Assembly: GCA_900465685.1 (NCBI GenBank)
Contig: UEGR01000012.1
Location: forward strand, 1-64,000
DNA from: Hyphomicrobiales bacterium
Lineage (GTDB): Bacteria; Pseudomonadota; Alphaproteobacteria; Rhizobiales; Rhizobiaceae
Length of the DNA stretch: 64,000 nt
Direction: 5' to 3'
The translations under genes and the position numbers were made by a program. Below the pieces are notes generated by a model. The model saw only the letters and a list, made by a program, of their open reading frames with translations. It ran no database searches and was not told the origin of the DNA. Below are positions 19,253 to 31,246 of the stretch, piece by piece (the first letter of the stretch is position 1; every line of letters begins with the position of its first letter).

Positions 19253-20002
19253 ATGACCCATCAACCGCAACAGTCTCCGCAGTTCTTTTTGACGGCCCCG
19301 TCGCCCTGTCCGTATCTCGACGGGCAGATGGAGCGCAAAGTCTTTACGCATCTCGTGGGCGATAAAGCCAACGAGATCAACGATCTCCTGACACAAGGCG
19401 GCTTCCGTCGCTCCCAGAACATCGCCTATCGTCCGGCCTGCGAGCTTTGCCGCGCCTGCGTTTCCGTGCGCATTCTGGCGGGAGAGTTCGAGATGACGCG
19501 CAATATGCGCCGCGTCTGGAACCAGAATCGTGATCTGGTCGGTCGCGTGCACAAGGCGCAGCCCAGTACCGAACAATATGCGCTGTTTCGCGATTATCTC
19601 GATGCGCGCCACCGTTCAGGCGGCATGTCGGACATGACCGTGCTCGATTATGCGATGATGGTTGAAGATACCCACGTCAACACGCAGATCATCGAGTATC
19701 GCCGTCGCGGCCCTGACAGTTTTATCGATCCCAAGGGCGACGGCGAGTTGATAGCCGTGGCGCTGACCGATGTGATGGCCGACGGCCTGTCTATGGTCTA
19801 CTCGTTCTTCTCGCCGCATATGCATGACCGTTCGCTTGGCACCTATATGATTCTCGACCATATCGAACGGGCGCGAGCCGCAGGCTTGCCGCATGTCTAT
19901 CTCGGCTATTGGGTCGAGGGATCGCGCAAGATGCAGTATAAAATCCGCTTCACCCCGCAGGAACATCTCGGCCCTCGTGGCTGGCAGCGGTTTGAGGGAT
20001 AG
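19253..20002 (+). CDS. bpt: Aspartate/glutamate leucyltransferase
   Basis: Transfers leucine from leucyl-tRNA to N-terminal Asp or Glu of proteins, marking them for ClpS/ClpAP degradation (bacterial N-degron pathway). The 249-residue product has the family motifs [38 protein letters not shown] and the C-terminal [18 protein letters not shown]. It is related to eukaryotic arginyltransferase Ate1. It is convergent with parC across a shared terminator. Confidence 0.95.
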   Translation: MTHQPQQSPQFFLTAPSPCPYLDGQMERKVFTHLVGDKANEINDLLTQGGFRRSQNIAYRPACELCRACVSVRILAGEFEMTRNMRRVWNQNRDLVGRVHKAQPSTEQYALFRDYLDARHRSGGMSDMTVLDYAMMVEDTHVNTQIIEYRRRGPDSFIDPKGDGELIAVALTDVMADGLSMVYSFFSPHMHDRSLGTYMILDHIERARAAGLPHVYLGYWVEGSRKMQYKIRFTPQEHLGPRGWQRFEG

Positions 20003-20007
20003 ACATG

Positions 20008-20033
20008 AAAAAGGCGGCAGAAGCCGCCTTTTC
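20008..20033. terminator. Bidirectional terminator between bpt and parC
   Basis: AAGGCGGC (20011-20018), loop AGAA, GCCGCCTT (20023-20030), with an A run before it and T-rich sequence after it. Confidence 0.88.
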
Positions 20034-20053
20034 TTATTGTTTTGACGGGCGCG

Positions 20054-22366
20054 TCAGAATTTGCCCGAACGCGGAAACCCCTTCGGAACAACGCGCCCGG
20101 CGGAAGCGCGAGCGCCAATCCACTCGACGAGTTCTTCCTTGTTGCGCGTAAAGGTCCGTTCTGCCGAATCCTGCCAGGAGAGACCTTCGGCCATCGCAAA
20201 TGTGCGAATGTCGGAAATGCCGCCATCCTTGTATTTTTGCAGACGAACACCCTTGCCGCGTGTCATTTCCGGGATTTCCGCAAGCGGGAAGACAACCATC
20301 TTGCGATTTTCGCCAACGACCGCGATATGATCGCCGGAGACACGCGTGCAAATCTTCGCCTCGTCCGGCGCCTTCACATTCATCACCTGCTTGCCCTTGC
20401 GGGTATTGGCGACGGCTTCGTTCTCCGGAACGATGAAACCATTGCCCTCATGCGAAACCAGCAGCAGCTTTGCCGATGGATCGTGAACGAAGGCCGTCAG
20501 AATGTCCTGATCGTTTTCCATATCGACCAGAATGCGGATCGGCTCGCCATGGCCGCGACCGCCCGGCAGCGTATTGGCGCCGATGGTGAAGAACTTGCCG
20601 CCGGTCGTGAAGAATAGAAGCTTGTCAGTGGTTTCCGCATGGAAAGCCAGCTTGAGCTTGTCGCCTTCCTTGAAGGAGAGTGTCGAGAAGTCGGCCATAT
20701 GGCCCTTCATCGCACGCAGCCAGCCCTTTTCCGACACGACAATCGTGACCGGCTCGCGCTCGATCATCGCATTGTGGATGTCTTCCAGATCGTGTGTCGG
20801 CGCTTCGGCGAAATTCGTGCGGCGCTTACCGAGCTTGGTTGCGAGACCGAACTTCTCACGCACCGCCTTGATCTCGGCGCTGATCTTCTTCCACTGGCGT
20901 GTGCCGGAAGCGAGCAGTCCTTCGATATCGGCCTTTTCAACCGTCAGGGCGTCAAATTCCTTGCGGATCTCGAATTCCTCGAGCTTGCGCAACGAACGCA
21001 GGCGCATATTGAGGATCGACTCGGCCTGAACATCCGTCAGTTCGAATGTCCGCATCAATTCCTGCTTCGGCTCGTCCTCCTCGCGGATAATGCGGATGAC
21101 TTCATCCAGATTGAGATAGGCAATCAGGAAGCCGCCGAGGATTTCCAGACGCCGTTCGATCTCGGCCAGACGATATTGCGAGCGACGGACCAGAACTTCC
21201 TTGCGGTGTTCCAGCCATTCGCGCAGCACGCCGCCCAGCGACAGCACATTCGGCACCTTGCCGTGCGACAGCACATTCATGTTGAGCGAAACGCGGCTTT
21301 CAAGCTCGGTCAGCTTGAACAGCGATTCCATCAACAATTCCGGGTCGACGGTGCGGTTCTTCGGTTCCAGAACAATGCGGATATCTTCCGCAGATTCATC
21401 GCGAATATCGTCAAGCAGCGGCAGCTTCTTGGCCAACAGCAATTCGGCAATCTTCTCGATCAGGCGCGACTTCTGCACCTGATACGGAATTTCAGTGACA
21501 ACGATCACCCAGGTGCCGCGATTGCCCTCTTCCTTTTCCCAACGCGCGCGGACACGAAAAGCGCCGCGACCCGTGCGATAGGCTTCGACAATATTGCCGT
21601 GTTCTTCAACCAGAACGCCGCCCGTCGGGAAATCCGGGCCGCGCACCTTGGCTTTCAGAAGTGCGGACGGATCGGTTTCCGCCTCACGCTTCAGCTCTTC
21701 CCATTGCTCCGGCGAGGTGATGAGTTCTTCCACGCCCGCATCGGGATGATTGATCAGGTAAAGCGCCGAGGAACACAGCTCCGCCACGTTATGCGGCGGA
21801 ATATTCGTTGCCATGCCAACCGCGATGCCTGCCGAGCCATTGGCCAGCAGGTTCGGGAATGCACCCGGCAGAACGATCGGTTCCTCGTCTTCCTCATTAT
21901 AGGTCGGACGGAAATCGATGGCGTTTTCGGTGATGCCTTCGAGCAGCAACGTCGCCACTTCGGTCATGCGCGCTTCGGTATAACGCATGGCGGCGGCGTT
22001 ATCGCCGTCGATATTGCCGAAATTGCCCTGCCCGTCGACCAGCGGATAACGCACCGCGAAATCCTGCGCCAGACGCACCAGCGCATCGTAGATCGAAGCG
22101 TCGCCATGCGGGTGGAACTTACCCATCACGTCGCCGACGATACGCGCGCATTTCGCATAAGCCTGATCGGGATTGAGACGCAGCAGACGCATGGCGTGCA
22201 TAATGCGCCGATGCACCGGCTTCAGACCGTCGCGCACGTCTGGCAGCGCACGATGCATGATCGTGGACAGCGCATAAGCGAGGTAACGTTCCTCGAGGGC
22301 CGACTTAAGATCGACCCGTTCGATGTGTTCTTCGCCGTCGCCCGGCGGAATCAGACTTTTTCCCAT
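20054..22366 (-). CDS. parC: DNA topoisomerase IV subunit A
   Basis: Decatenates daughter chromosomes with ParE. About 770 residues. The catalytic tyrosine is in [14 protein letters not shown] and the quinolone region is [20 protein letters not shown]. The C-terminal half holds the beta-pinwheel-type repeats typical of ParC. Aligned with the E. coli protein from memory, the position of Ser80 is Ala here and the next residue is Ser, which may be a lineage feature. I chose the Met of MGKSLIPP, five codons inside the longest frame, with GGGA upstream. Confidence 0.95.
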   Translation of the reverse strand: MGKSLIPPGDGEEHIERVDLKSALEERYLAYALSTIMHRALPDVRDGLKPVHRRIMHAMRLLRLNPDQAYAKCARIVGDVMGKFHPHGDASIYDALVRLAQDFAVRYPLVDGQGNFGNIDGDNAAAMRYTEARMTEVATLLLEGITENAIDFRPTYNEEDEEPIVLPGAFPNLLANGSAGIAVGMATNIPPHNVAELCSSALYLINHPDAGVEELITSPEQWEELKREAETDPSALLKAKVRGPDFPTGGVLVEEHGNIVEAYRTGRGAFRVRARWEKEEGNRGTWVIVVTEIPYQVQKSRLIEKIAELLLAKKLPLLDDIRDESAEDIRIVLEPKNRTVDPELLMESLFKLTELESRVSLNMNVLSHGKVPNVLSLGGVLREWLEHRKEVLVRRSQYRLAEIERRLEILGGFLIAYLNLDEVIRIIREEDEPKQELMRTFELTDVQAESILNMRLRSLRKLEEFEIRKEFDALTVEKADIEGLLASGTRQWKKISAEIKAVREKFGLATKLGKRRTNFAEAPTHDLEDIHNAMIEREPVTIVVSEKGWLRAMKGHMADFSTLSFKEGDKLKLAFHAETTDKLLFFTTGGKFFTIGANTLPGGRGHGEPIRILVDMENDQDILTAFVHDPSAKLLLVSHEGNGFIVPENEAVANTRKGKQVMNVKAPDEAKICTRVSGDHIAVVGENRKMVVFPLAEIPEMTRGKGVRLQKYKDGGISDIRTFAMAEGLSWQDSAERTFTRNKEELVEWIGARASAGRVVPKGFPRSGKF

Positions 22367-22682
22367 GCTTCCCAGTACCAAGTGCGCGAATCGTCAGCAA
22401 GCGTTCAGGAGAACTAAACCAGTACATTACAGTGTGCTGCGCCAAATATGGCACGCAAAGAGCGTGGCAGCGCTTGAAATCCACTGCATAGTTGCACAAA
22501 TCAGAATTAGGGAGTGCAGGCAGGCCTCAGTCGCAAATCTGCCGCCATTTACGCACTATAGAGCAATTGGAAACAGGTTTTCCTATGTTGCAAGCACAGG
22601 TTAAGCAAATCAGGTTGTTAAATCAGAAGATTTAAGCCTATGAATGCCGCACTAAAATCAAGAGATTAGGCAGGAGCTTCGA

Positions 22683-23879
22683 ATGCAGGTTTTCGTCAAT
22701 ATCAAGCCAGCGGCGCGCATTTTTGCTGCAAGCACAGCACTTTCGCTGATTTTCGGCAGCGCCGCCATGGCTGCGGATGCCAATGCCGTCGCCGAGCGCC
22801 TCAAGGCCCTTTATGCGAAACAGGGCGGCGAACTGAGCTTCGCCAATGTGAAGGCTGACGGTTCGAACATCGTGCTCGAAGGCACCAAGGTCAAGCTCGC
22901 CACACTGTCTCCCAAGGATGTGGAAATCGGCGACGTGACGCTGGAAGACGTTCAGGACGCACCGGATGGCGGTTTCACCATCGGACAGGTTGCTGTTCCT
23001 GACCTCACGCTCGACAGCACCGACGGCAAGAACGATCAGGCCGCCATCAAGGGCATGTCGATGCTGAACCTGCATATTCCATCGGAATCTGCCAAGGGTC
23101 CGCTCGACAGCATGATCCTCTACGACAAGATGAAGATCGACGAACTGGCTTTCGGCAAGCCAGGCACGGATGGCGCCACGGTAAAGGGCGTCGACGTCTC
23201 TCTCGACACGTCGAACAAGGCCGAGAAGATCGGCTACACCGCTTCGGTTGCCAGCATCGACGCCACCTTTGGCAAGGAAGGCCAGAACCCGCTTGAGCCA
23301 CTCGGCATGAAGAGCCTTCAGGCCGCCGTCAACATGAAGGGCCAGTGGTCGCCGAAGTCGGGCGATGCCACGCTCGACCAGATGGAAGTTGATGCGCAGG
23401 ACCTCGGCAAGATCAACATCACCGGCAGCCTTGGCGGCTACGATCTGGCTTTTGTCGAAGCCGTGCAGAAGACGCAGGAAGCAATGACCAAGTCGGACGC
23501 CGACAAGGACGCCGCCGGTCTTGCCATTCTCGGCCTTGCAGAACAGCTGAACCTCAAGAACCTGACGATCCGCTTCGATGATGCATCGCTGACGGAAAAG
23601 CTGCTGACCTATTATGCCAAGCAGCAGGGTTCGGACGCCAAGGCGCTTGGCGAACAGCTGAAGATGATGGTCCCACTGATGGCCACACAGCTGAAGACCC
23701 CGGATTTTGCACAGCAGCTGAAGGCGGCATCGGACAAGTATTTCACCGATCCGAAGTCTCTGACGCTCAGCGCCTCGCCTGACCAGCCGGTGACCTTCGC
23801 ATCGATCGTTGCGACCGCATCGCTCGATCCGACGAAGATCATCCAGCTCCTGAAGGTTGGCGTCGACGCCAACAACTAA
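22683..23879 (+). CDS. Exported protein of unknown function
   Basis: A 398-residue protein that I do not recognise as a named family. A typical signal peptide ends near residue 31 (GSAAMA/ADA). The mature part is soluble, rich in Asp, Lys and Ala, with a series of alternating beta-like segments (for example GSNIVLEGTKVKLATL, DVEIGDVTLEDV, IGQVAVPDLTL). This recalls periplasmic long-chain repeat proteins, but that is only an impression. AGGAG precedes the ATG. It is a single gene with a strong terminator after it. Confidence 0.8.
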   Translation: MQVFVNIKPAARIFAASTALSLIFGSAAMAADANAVAERLKALYAKQGGELSFANVKADGSNIVLEGTKVKLATLSPKDVEIGDVTLEDVQDAPDGGFTIGQVAVPDLTLDSTDGKNDQAAIKGMSMLNLHIPSESAKGPLDSMILYDKMKIDELAFGKPGTDGATVKGVDVSLDTSNKAEKIGYTASVASIDATFGKEGQNPLEPLGMKSLQAAVNMKGQWSPKSGDATLDQMEVDAQDLGKINITGSLGGYDLAFVEAVQKTQEAMTKSDADKDAAGLAILGLAEQLNLKNLTIRFDDASLTEKLLTYYAKQQGSDAKALGEQLKMMVPLMATQLKTPDFAQQLKAASDKYFTDPKSLTLSASPDQPVTFASIVATASLDPTKIIQLLKVGVDANN

Positions 23880-23888
23880 AATCGAAAA

Positions 23889-23916
23889 AGCCCGGTGTCA
23901 TCACCGGGCTTTCTTT
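23889..23916 (+). terminator. Terminator of the exported-protein gene
   Basis: AGCCCGGTG (23889-23897), loop TCAT, CACCGGGCT (23902-23910), then TTCTTTT. An A run on the left makes it partly bidirectional. Confidence 0.88.
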
Positions 23917-23931
23917 TAGATTCGCACCAAC

Positions 23932-23960
23932 AAAAAACCCGGCTCAAGGCCGGGTTTTTT
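23932..23960 (-). terminator. Terminator of aspS
   Basis: Perfect stem AAAAAACCCGGC (23932-23943) with GCCGGGTTTTTT (23949-23960) and a 5-base loop, 17 bases after the aspS stop. It is symmetric, so it works in both directions. Confidence 0.9.
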
Positions 23961-23977
23961 ATTCTCGGAAAAAGCGC

Positions 23978-25768
23978 TTAGCTTTTCTGAGTCGGAGGAG
24001 CCAAGCGGATATGCAGATCGCGCAGCTGGGCTGGCGATACTTCCGAAGGCGCGTTCATCAGAAGATCAAGCGCCTGCTGGTTCATCGGGAACAGCGAGAT
24101 TTCACGCAGGTTCTTTGCACCGACCAGCAGCATGATGACGCGATCGATACCGGCAGCCATGCCGCCATGCGGAGGCGCGCCGTACTGGAACGCACGATAG
24201 AGGCCGCCGAAACGCTCTTCCACGTCCTGCTGGCTCAGGCCGACCTTTTCAAAGGCCTTGACCATGACATCCGGCAGCTGGTTACGGATCGAGCCCGAAG
24301 CAATTTCAAAGCCGTTGCAGACGAGATCGTACTGATAGGCCTTGATTGCGAGCGGGTCCTGATTTTCCAGCGCATCCAGACCGCCCTGCGGCATGGAGAA
24401 CGGATTGTGTGCGAAGTCGAGCTTCTTGTTGTCTTCGTCCCATTCGTAGAACGGGAAGTCGATGATCCAGGCCAGTTCGAAACGGTCGCGATCCACAAGG
24501 TTCAGCTCTTCGCCTGCACGGGTGCGTGCATCGCCGGCGAACTTGTAGAACTTCGACGGCTGACCAGCCACGAAGAAGCAGGCGTCGCCATCGTCGAGGC
24601 CCATCTGCACGCGAATTGCTTCGGTGCGTTCTTCACCGATGTTCTTCGCAATCGGGCCTGCGCCTTCAAGCTTGTCGCCTTCCTTGCGCCAGAAGATATA
24701 GCCGAGACCCGGCTGACCTTCGCTCTGCGCCCAGGAATTCATGCGGTCGCAGAATGCTCTGGAACCGCCGGTCTTGGCCGGAATGGCCCAGACTTCCACC
24801 TTCGGGTCGTTGGCGATCATGTTCGCGAAGACCTTGAAGCCCGAACCGGCGAAATGATCAGTCACAGCCTGCATTTCAATCGGGTTGCGAAGATCCGGCT
24901 TGTCCGAACCATAGGTGCGGATCGCATCGTCATAGGCGATACGGCGGAAGGTCTGCGTGACCGGCTTGCCTTCGGCAAACTCTTCGAAAATGCCGCGCAT
25001 GACCGGTTCCATCGTTTCCCAGATTTCTTCCTGGGTCACGAAGCTCATTTCAAGGTCGAGCTGGTAGAATTCGCCCGGCAGGCGATCAGCGCGCGGGTCT
25101 TCATCGCGGAAGCAAGGCGCGATCTGGAAGTAGCGGTCGAAACCGGCAACCATCAGAAGCTGCTTGTACTGCTGCGGCGCCTGCGGCAGCGCATAGAACT
25201 TGCCTTCATGGATACGGCTCGGCACCAGGAAGTCGCGTGCGCCTTCCGGCGACGAGGCCGTCAGGATCGGCGTGGTGAACTCGTTGAAGCCGATTTCGGT
25301 CATGCGGCGACGCATCGCGGCAATGATCTTGGTGCGGCTCATGATGTTCTTGTGCAGCGTTTCGCGGCGCAGATCGAGGAAGCGATACTTCAAGCGGATA
25401 TCTTCCGGATAATCCGGCTCGCCGAAGACAGGCAGCGGCAGTTCCTTGGCTGCGGCCAGAACTTCGATCTCGGTTGCGAAGATTTCGACTTCGCCGGTCG
25501 GCAGGTTCGTATTGACCGCATCACCTGCGCGGGCCTTCACTTCACCATCGACGCGGATAACCCACTCGCCGCGAACCGTTTCGGCAACCTTGAAAGCGGG
25601 CGAATCGGGATCGGCCACAATCTGGGTAATGCCGTAATGATCGCGAAGATCGATGAAGAGAATGCCGCCATGGTCACGGACGCGGTGAACCCAGCCGGAC
25701 AGACGAACGTTCGAACCGACGTCCGTCTTACGGAGGGCTGCGCAGGTATGGCTGCGGTAACGGTGCAT
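23978..25768 (-). CDS. aspS: Aspartyl-tRNA synthetase
   Basis: Class II synthetase; about 596 residues. OB-fold anticodon domain at the N-terminus ([26 protein letters not shown]), class II motif 2 ([16 protein letters not shown]), the bacterial insertion domain in the middle and motif 3 ([16 protein letters not shown]). Probably the non-discriminating type of alphaproteobacteria that charges both Asp and Asn tRNAs, which cannot be decided here. The frame is open upstream to 25855; the conserved start is MHRYRSHTC. Confidence 0.95.
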   Translation of the reverse strand: MHRYRSHTCAALRKTDVGSNVRLSGWVHRVRDHGGILFIDLRDHYGITQIVADPDSPAFKVAETVRGEWVIRVDGEVKARAGDAVNTNLPTGEVEIFATEIEVLAAAKELPLPVFGEPDYPEDIRLKYRFLDLRRETLHKNIMSRTKIIAAMRRRMTEIGFNEFTTPILTASSPEGARDFLVPSRIHEGKFYALPQAPQQYKQLLMVAGFDRYFQIAPCFRDEDPRADRLPGEFYQLDLEMSFVTQEEIWETMEPVMRGIFEEFAEGKPVTQTFRRIAYDDAIRTYGSDKPDLRNPIEMQAVTDHFAGSGFKVFANMIANDPKVEVWAIPAKTGGSRAFCDRMNSWAQSEGQPGLGYIFWRKEGDKLEGAGPIAKNIGEERTEAIRVQMGLDDGDACFFVAGQPSKFYKFAGDARTRAGEELNLVDRDRFELAWIIDFPFYEWDEDNKKLDFAHNPFSMPQGGLDALENQDPLAIKAYQYDLVCNGFEIASGSIRNQLPDVMVKAFEKVGLSQQDVEERFGGLYRAFQYGAPPHGGMAAGIDRVIMLLVGAKNLREISLFPMNQQALDLLMNAPSEVSPAQLRDLHIRLAPPTQKS

Positions 25769-25993
25769 GATTTCTGCCTTTTGGTAAGATAAGTCAGTGC
25801 AGGCAAAGCGCTGCAAATTCTGGCGGAAAAGCGCATTTTGACCGGGTTTTGTCAAGTCTGCACTCTCTACAAGTGTCGCGGTTCAGACCGCATGACGTAA
25901 CGTATCGACAAAAAACACGATTTGCACTTGTTATGCTATCGCTTTTGCGCATTCTTTCGGGACAACCAGCGTCGCTTTGTCTAAAAGAAAACC

Positions 25994-27151
25994 ATGCAAC
26001 TCATCACGACCACAGAGGCCCTCGAAGAGGCCGTATCCGCCCTGTCCAAGTCAGATTTCGTCACTGTCGACACGGAGTTCATCCGTGAAACGACTTTCTG
26101 GCCGGAATTGTGCCTTATCCAGATGGCTTCGCCGGATCACACCGCACTGGTGGATGCTCTCGCGCCCGGTCTCGACCTTGCCCCTTTCTTCCGCCTGATG
26201 GCCGACGAGAAGATCGTCAAGGTTTTCCATGCCGCGCGGCAGGATATCGAAATCGTGTTCCATCTCGGCGACCTCATCCCCTCGCCGGTCTTCGACAGTC
26301 AGGTTGCGGCCATGGTCTGCGGCTTCGGCGATGCGATTTCCTATGACCAGCTCGTCCAGAAAGTCACCGGCAAGCACCTCGACAAATCGTCCCGCTTTAC
26401 CGACTGGCGCAGACGCCCGCTTTCAGACAAGCAACTCGACTATGCGCTGGCTGACGTCACCTATCTGCGCGACATCTATCTCTACCTCAAGGAAGAGCTT
26501 CAGAAGGAAGGTCGCAGCGAGTGGGTGAATGAGGAAATGGCGGTACTGACCGCCCGCGAAACCTATGATCTGCATCCGGATGATGCATGGCGGCGCGTGA
26601 AAGCCCGCGTGCGCAAGCCCATTGAGCTTGCCATCATGCAGTCCGTCGCGGCTTGGCGCGAACGGGAAGCGCGTGAACGCAACGTGCCGCGCGGCCGTAT
26701 CATCAAGGACGACACGATTGCCGAGATCGCGCAGCAGCAGCCGCGCGATGCCGAGGCGCTCGGTCGCCTGCGCTCGATCCCGAAAGGCTGGGAGCGCTCG
26801 GCACAGGCTGCCGGTCTGGTGGCTGCAATCCAGTCAGCGCTTGCTATTCCGAAGGAAGACCTGCCGAAGCTGCCCAAGCCGTCGCATTCGCCGGAAGGCA
26901 GCGCCGCCGCAGCCGATCTTCTGAAGGTTCTGCTGAAGCTTGTTACCGAAGAACATGGAGTTGCCGCCAAGATCGTCGCCAACTCGGACGATATCGACAA
27001 GATTGCAGCAGAAGGTGATGAAGCGAAAGTGCCAGCCTTGCAGGGTTGGCGTCGCGAAGTATTCGGTCAGAAGGCACTGGACCTGATCGACGGCAAGATC
27101 GGCATCAAGTTCGAGAACCGTCGTATCCGGGCGGTGGAATTAGGGGAGTAA
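25994..27151 (+). CDS. rnd: Ribonuclease D
   Basis: 3'-5' exoribonuclease for tRNA and small RNA maturation; 385 residues. DEDD motifs: VDTEFIRE near residue 27 (Exo I), FHAARQDIEIV (Exo II) and DYALADVTYLRDIY (Exo III, with Tyr). An HRDC domain follows (around residues 210-290, VAAWREREARERNVPRGRII). The stop codon lies inside a long imperfect inverted repeat that probably ends transcription. Confidence 0.93.
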   Translation: MQLITTTEALEEAVSALSKSDFVTVDTEFIRETTFWPELCLIQMASPDHTALVDALAPGLDLAPFFRLMADEKIVKVFHAARQDIEIVFHLGDLIPSPVFDSQVAAMVCGFGDAISYDQLVQKVTGKHLDKSSRFTDWRRRPLSDKQLDYALADVTYLRDIYLYLKEELQKEGRSEWVNEEMAVLTARETYDLHPDDAWRRVKARVRKPIELAIMQSVAAWREREARERNVPRGRIIKDDTIAEIAQQQPRDAEALGRLRSIPKGWERSAQAAGLVAAIQSALAIPKEDLPKLPKPSHSPEGSAAAADLLKVLLKLVTEEHGVAAKIVANSDDIDKIAAEGDEAKVPALQGWRREVFGQKALDLIDGKIGIKFENRRIRAVELGE

Positions 27152-27232
27152 GGGAATAAGGCAGTAGGGGAATAGGTGAAAAGGGTTGTAAAAACATACT
27201 CCCCTATTCCCTTACTCCCTTATTCCCCTCCC
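27146..27232. repeat. Long imperfect inverted repeat of GGGGAATA-like units between rnd and ppx
   Basis: The left arm (about 27146-27178) is built of reiterated units such as GGGGAGTAAGGGAATAAGG and AGTAGGGGAATAGG. The right arm (about 27203-27232) is the near-complement, CTCCCCTATTCCC and TTACTCCCTTATTCCCC. Together they can form one long hairpin spanning the ends of the convergent rnd and ppx genes. The last bases of both coding regions fall inside it. It probably serves as a bidirectional terminator and looks like an expanded simple repeat. Confidence 0.75.
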
Positions 27233-28746
27233 TTTTCGCCTATCGCAAAATAGAGGTTCTTTCCCGTCAATTTGGCAAGCTGCTGCAAGCGGCCTTCTGG
27301 GCGATCCGATACGAGATCGGCCAGATCGCTTGGCACAACCAGCGCGATGCCGTTTTCTTCCTCACGCCAGTAAAGGCGCGGAATGACCCCCGGCATGGAT
27401 GCCGACAACAGATAGACGACGCGTAGCAATGCGCCGAGGAGCTTGGCCCTGTCGCGCAGGCGCAGCGTGGCAAGCTGCACGATTTCCGGAGCGATTTCGT
27501 CTTCGATCAGCCCTTCATGGCGGTAATAATTGGCAAGCGCCATATAAGAGCGGCCCGGATGATCGATGCCGCCGAACGAGCCGTGCGCGATGATATTCAA
27601 TGCCTGCGAACCACGATAATCCGGATGCGCACGCCAGCTTATATCCGCCACGAGACAGGCAGCTTCTCGATAACGCCCCTCGTCCTCGGTCTCATCATAG
27701 CCGAGCAGCGGCAGAGAAAGCGTCGTCCAAACGGCCAGTTCGCGCGCATGGCGCGGCGAGCGCGACCGCAGGATCGCCAGTTCTTCCGCAGAAGCAAGCA
27801 ATGGGTCGAGTTTCTGCTCGTTCTTGGGCAACAGCGAATAGAGATACCCTTCACGCACGCCCAAAGCCGAGAAGACAATCTTCGACGGCTTCATGCGGCG
27901 GATGGTTTCCAGCATCACGGTTGCGCCATAGGACAGAAGCTGGCGACGGTTCTTCGACACTGCCTCGATGCCGCGCATCGTGTCGATATTGCCCTTGGCA
28001 ACGCGCTTGAGAAAACTCTGCGCCTCGACCGGGTCCATCTCATATCCGTGCATGACATGCAGCGGATAATGCTTGGCCGTCATATGCAGCTTGGCAAGGT
28101 TACGCCATGTACCGCCAACCGCGTAGAAGACCTGTCCCTGATGCATTTCAAGGAGTGAGGCCTTTGCAAGTTCAGTGCGCGTGATCTTCGCAGCTTCGGT
28201 CAGCTTTTCGTCGGACATGTCCTGAAGACGCAAGCCGCCAAGCGGCAAGGTGATGCCCTCGCCGATGTCGTGATCGTTGACGGCCACCAGCTCGAGGCTG
28301 CCACCGCCCAGATCGCCCGCGACGCCGCAAGGCTTGTGGAAGCCGGAAATGATACCAAGCGCCGAATAATAGGCTTCTTCCTTGCCGGACAGCACTTCAA
28401 TGTGACGCCCGAGAATGGCCTCGGCCTGCGCGATGAAATCAGGCCCGTTCTTCGCTTCTCGCGCGGCAGCAGTCGCCAGCGCATGCACGGAAACCGCGCC
28501 CGCCTGTTCGGCAAGCGCACGAAAGCGCCGCAAGGCGCGCAAGGCGATATCGACAGACTTGTCGTTGAGCCGGCCTGTCTTGGCCAGCCCCTTGCCGAGA
28601 CCGCAAAGGAGTTTTTCGTTGAACAATACCGTCGGTGAACGGACGATACCTTCGTAAATGACGAGACGGATCGAATTCGAGCCGATGTCAATGACCCCGA
28701 TGGGCTTGAGACCCTTCAGACGGCCTTGTGCTATAGCTGGACTCAT
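27220..28746 (-). CDS. ppx: Exopolyphosphatase (Ppx/GppA family)
   Basis: Removes phosphate from the ends of polyphosphate or hydrolyses pppGpp; 508 residues. ASKHA ATPase-fold motifs: [17 protein letters not shown] at the N-terminus and [16 protein letters not shown] (phosphate loop). The C-terminal HD-like helical domain is present ([26 protein letters not shown]). It overlaps the ppk stop by 4 bases (ATGA), so the two opposing polyphosphate enzymes are translated from one transcript. Confidence 0.92.
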   Translation of the reverse strand: MSPAIAQGRLKGLKPIGVIDIGSNSIRLVIYEGIVRSPTVLFNEKLLCGLGKGLAKTGRLNDKSVDIALRALRRFRALAEQAGAVSVHALATAAAREAKNGPDFIAQAEAILGRHIEVLSGKEEAYYSALGIISGFHKPCGVAGDLGGGSLELVAVNDHDIGEGITLPLGGLRLQDMSDEKLTEAAKITRTELAKASLLEMHQGQVFYAVGGTWRNLAKLHMTAKHYPLHVMHGYEMDPVEAQSFLKRVAKGNIDTMRGIEAVSKNRRQLLSYGATVMLETIRRMKPSKIVFSALGVREGYLYSLLPKNEQKLDPLLASAEELAILRSRSPRHARELAVWTTLSLPLLGYDETEDEGRYREAACLVADISWRAHPDYRGSQALNIIAHGSFGGIDHPGRSYMALANYYRHEGLIEDEIAPEIVQLATLRLRDRAKLLGALLRVVYLLSASMPGVIPRLYWREEENGIALVVPSDLADLVSDRPEGRLQQLAKLTGKNLYFAIGEKGGE

Positions 28747-31037
28747 GCAGTCGTTTTTCTTTCCGCCTGCGCACGCTTACGATGTGCGATCAGACGGGGG
28801 GCCGAAGACTTCAGCGACTTTCCGCGACCCGACAGGCTGGGATTGGTCATGAAATATTCCTGCGCGTTGAAAGCTTCCTCTCCTTCTTCTTTTTCTATCC
28901 GGCGAGAGGTGCCGTCCGCAAGTAGCTGATAGCTCTGTTGGTTATCAATTATATTGGCAAACATGATCTGAGACAGGATTTGCTGGTGCACTGTGGCATT
29001 TGTGATGGGCACCAGCGTCTCCACGCGACGGTCGAGATTACGCGGCATCATGTCGGCAGAACCGATATAGACAATCGCCTTGTCGGACGGCAGATCATGC
29101 CCGTTTCCAAAGCAGAAAACGCGGCTATGCTCGAGAAAACGCCCGACAATCGACTTGGCGCGAATATTGTCGGAGAGGCCCGGCACGCCCGGGCGCAGAC
29201 AGCAGATGCCGCGCACCACCAGCTCGATGTGAACGCCCGCCTGGCTTGCCTTGTAGAGCGCATCAATAATCTGTGGATCGACCAGCGAATTCATCTTCAT
29301 CCAGATCGCCGCCGGTCGCCCTGCCTTGGCATGCGCCACTTCATTCTCGATGTGCTTGATAATGCGCGCCCGCAAGGTGAAAGGCGAAATGGCGATCTTC
29401 ATCTCTTCCGCCGGTTGGGCATAACCGGTGATGAAATTGAAGATATGCGCCACATCACGGGCAATATCAGCATCCGAGGTGAAGAAGGAAAGATCCGTAT
29501 AAATACGCGCGGTGATCGGGTGATAATTGCCCGTACCCAGATGCACATAGGAGCGCAGCTTCTGGTCTTCGCGGCGCACGACGAGTGACATTTTCGCGTG
29601 GGTTTTCAACTCGATGAAGCCGAAAACCACCTGCACACCAGCGCGTTCGAGATCGCGTGCCCAGCGAATATTGGCTTCTTCATCGAAACGCGCCTTCAGC
29701 TCGACCAGCGCAGTCACCGATTTGCCCGCTTCCGCCGCATCAACCAGTGCACGAACGATCGGGCTGTCGTTGGAGGTGCGATAGAGCGTCTGCTTGATGG
29801 CCAGCACATCCGGGTCCGCCGCCGCCTGACGCAGAAACTGCACCACAACGTCGAACGACTCATAAGGGTGATGAACCACAATGTCCTTTTCACGAATCGC
29901 GGCGAAGCAATCGCCGCCATGTTCGCGGATACGCTCCGGGAAACGCGGATTGTAGGATACGAATTTCAGGTCATCACGCGGAATAGAGACGATCTCCGAG
30001 ATCATGTTAAGCGCCAGAAGCCCTTCATGCACGCTGACACGATTCTCGGACACGCCAAGTTCAGTCGCCACGAAGACGCGCAAGGCTTCCGGCATTTCGC
30101 CATCAAATTCAATGCGGATAACCTGACCGCGGCGGCGGCGCTTCAGCGCCGTTTCGAAGAGACGCACGAGGTCTTCGGCTTCTTCTTCCACTTCAATATC
30201 GCTGTCGCGAATGATACGGAACGTACCTGCCCCGCGCACCTCATAGCCGGGGAACAGTCGCCCGATAAACAGGCTCACCGCATCCTCGATGGTGATGAAG
30301 CGATAGACATTCTGCTGATCCGTCGGCAGCTGGATGAACCGCTTCAGAGCCACCGGAATGCGCAACAGCGCGGTCATCGGGTGATTGTCCGCGCGGCGCG
30401 CCAGCTGCAAGGCAATCGAAAAGCCCAGATTCGGAATGAACGGGAACGGATGCGCCGGATCGATGGAAAGCGGCGTCAAAACCGGGAAAATCGTTTCGAG
30501 AAAATGACTTTCCAGCCAGTCCTTCTCCGGTTCCGACAAACCCGATGGGCGAACGATTTCAATATTTTCCTGCACCAGCTCGTCACGCAAGATGCGGAAA
30601 CGTCCCTGCTGCTCGGCCTGCAATCGGCTCACTTCATCCAGAACGAAATCGAGCTGTTCTTGTGGCGTGCGGCCATCGGCACTGCGCAGCGCCACACCGG
30701 CGCGGACCTGCGCGGCAAGACCGGCAATGCGCACCATGAAGAATTCATCGAGATTGGTGGCCGAGATAGACAGGAAACGCAGACGCTCCAGCAAAGGCTG
30801 GCGCATATTTGCGGCTTCATCCAGAACGCGGCGGTTGAACTGGAGCCAGGAAAACTCACGATTGACGAAGCGATCCGCGCTGCTCATCAGCTCCGCGATC
30901 TTGTCCTCATTCAAAGCTTTGTGAGCATCAGGTGCGTTTTGCATGTCCGAACCGATTTCGGAGGTGCTGGCTGGTTCAGCTGTCATATCATGGGCCCCGC
31001 TCTGGGTTTCGCTCGCCAACGCACTGTTTTCGTTCAT
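28743..31037 (-). CDS. ppk: Polyphosphate kinase
   Basis: Polymerises the gamma-phosphate of ATP to polyphosphate; about 764 residues. Segments expected of Ppk1: the N-terminal [19 protein letters not shown], the middle [20 protein letters not shown], the catalytic phospholipase-D-like region [19 protein letters not shown] and [11 protein letters not shown], and the ending [11 protein letters not shown] place the start at MNENSALA (31037), with AGGA 5 bases upstream, not at the frame's first Met at 31115. A roughly 70-residue acidic leader before the conserved part is longer than usual. Confidence 0.95.
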   Translation of the reverse strand: MNENSALASETQSGAHDMTAEPASTSEIGSDMQNAPDAHKALNEDKIAELMSSADRFVNREFSWLQFNRRVLDEAANMRQPLLERLRFLSISATNLDEFFMVRIAGLAAQVRAGVALRSADGRTPQEQLDFVLDEVSRLQAEQQGRFRILRDELVQENIEIVRPSGLSEPEKDWLESHFLETIFPVLTPLSIDPAHPFPFIPNLGFSIALQLARRADNHPMTALLRIPVALKRFIQLPTDQQNVYRFITIEDAVSLFIGRLFPGYEVRGAGTFRIIRDSDIEVEEEAEDLVRLFETALKRRRRGQVIRIEFDGEMPEALRVFVATELGVSENRVSVHEGLLALNMISEIVSIPRDDLKFVSYNPRFPERIREHGGDCFAAIREKDIVVHHPYESFDVVVQFLRQAAADPDVLAIKQTLYRTSNDSPIVRALVDAAEAGKSVTALVELKARFDEEANIRWARDLERAGVQVVFGFIELKTHAKMSLVVRREDQKLRSYVHLGTGNYHPITARIYTDLSFFTSDADIARDVAHIFNFITGYAQPAEEMKIAISPFTLRARIIKHIENEVAHAKAGRPAAIWMKMNSLVDPQIIDALYKASQAGVHIELVVRGICCLRPGVPGLSDNIRAKSIVGRFLEHSRVFCFGNGHDLPSDKAIVYIGSADMMPRNLDRRVETLVPITNATVHQQILSQIMFANIIDNQQSYQLLADGTSRRIEKEEGEEAFNAQEYFMTNPSLSGRGKSLKSSAPRLIAHRKRAQAERKTTA

Positions 31038-31246
31038 TTTTCCTAATCCGGCATCTGCCGGAAAGAACCGGCGCATCGTAAAGCCTATGGCTGTCGCATG
31101 ACAGTTTGATAGCAAATCACTTAAATATCCCTAGAATTGATGAAAACGCTTCCGGAAACAAGAGTTTCGCGGTAAACGCAAGCAGAGTTTTGAGCGCGCT
31201 GGTCTGAAGCGTGCTATATACCGCGAACGACAGCCCGGAGCGTATT

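Noticed and set aside
20639-22417. 592-codon plus-strand ORF over parC
   Set aside because: Shadow frame; parC on the minus strand has all family motifs.
24011-25792. 593-codon plus-strand ORF over aspS
   Set aside because: Shadow of aspS; His/Arg/Leu-rich product typical of antisense frames in this genome.
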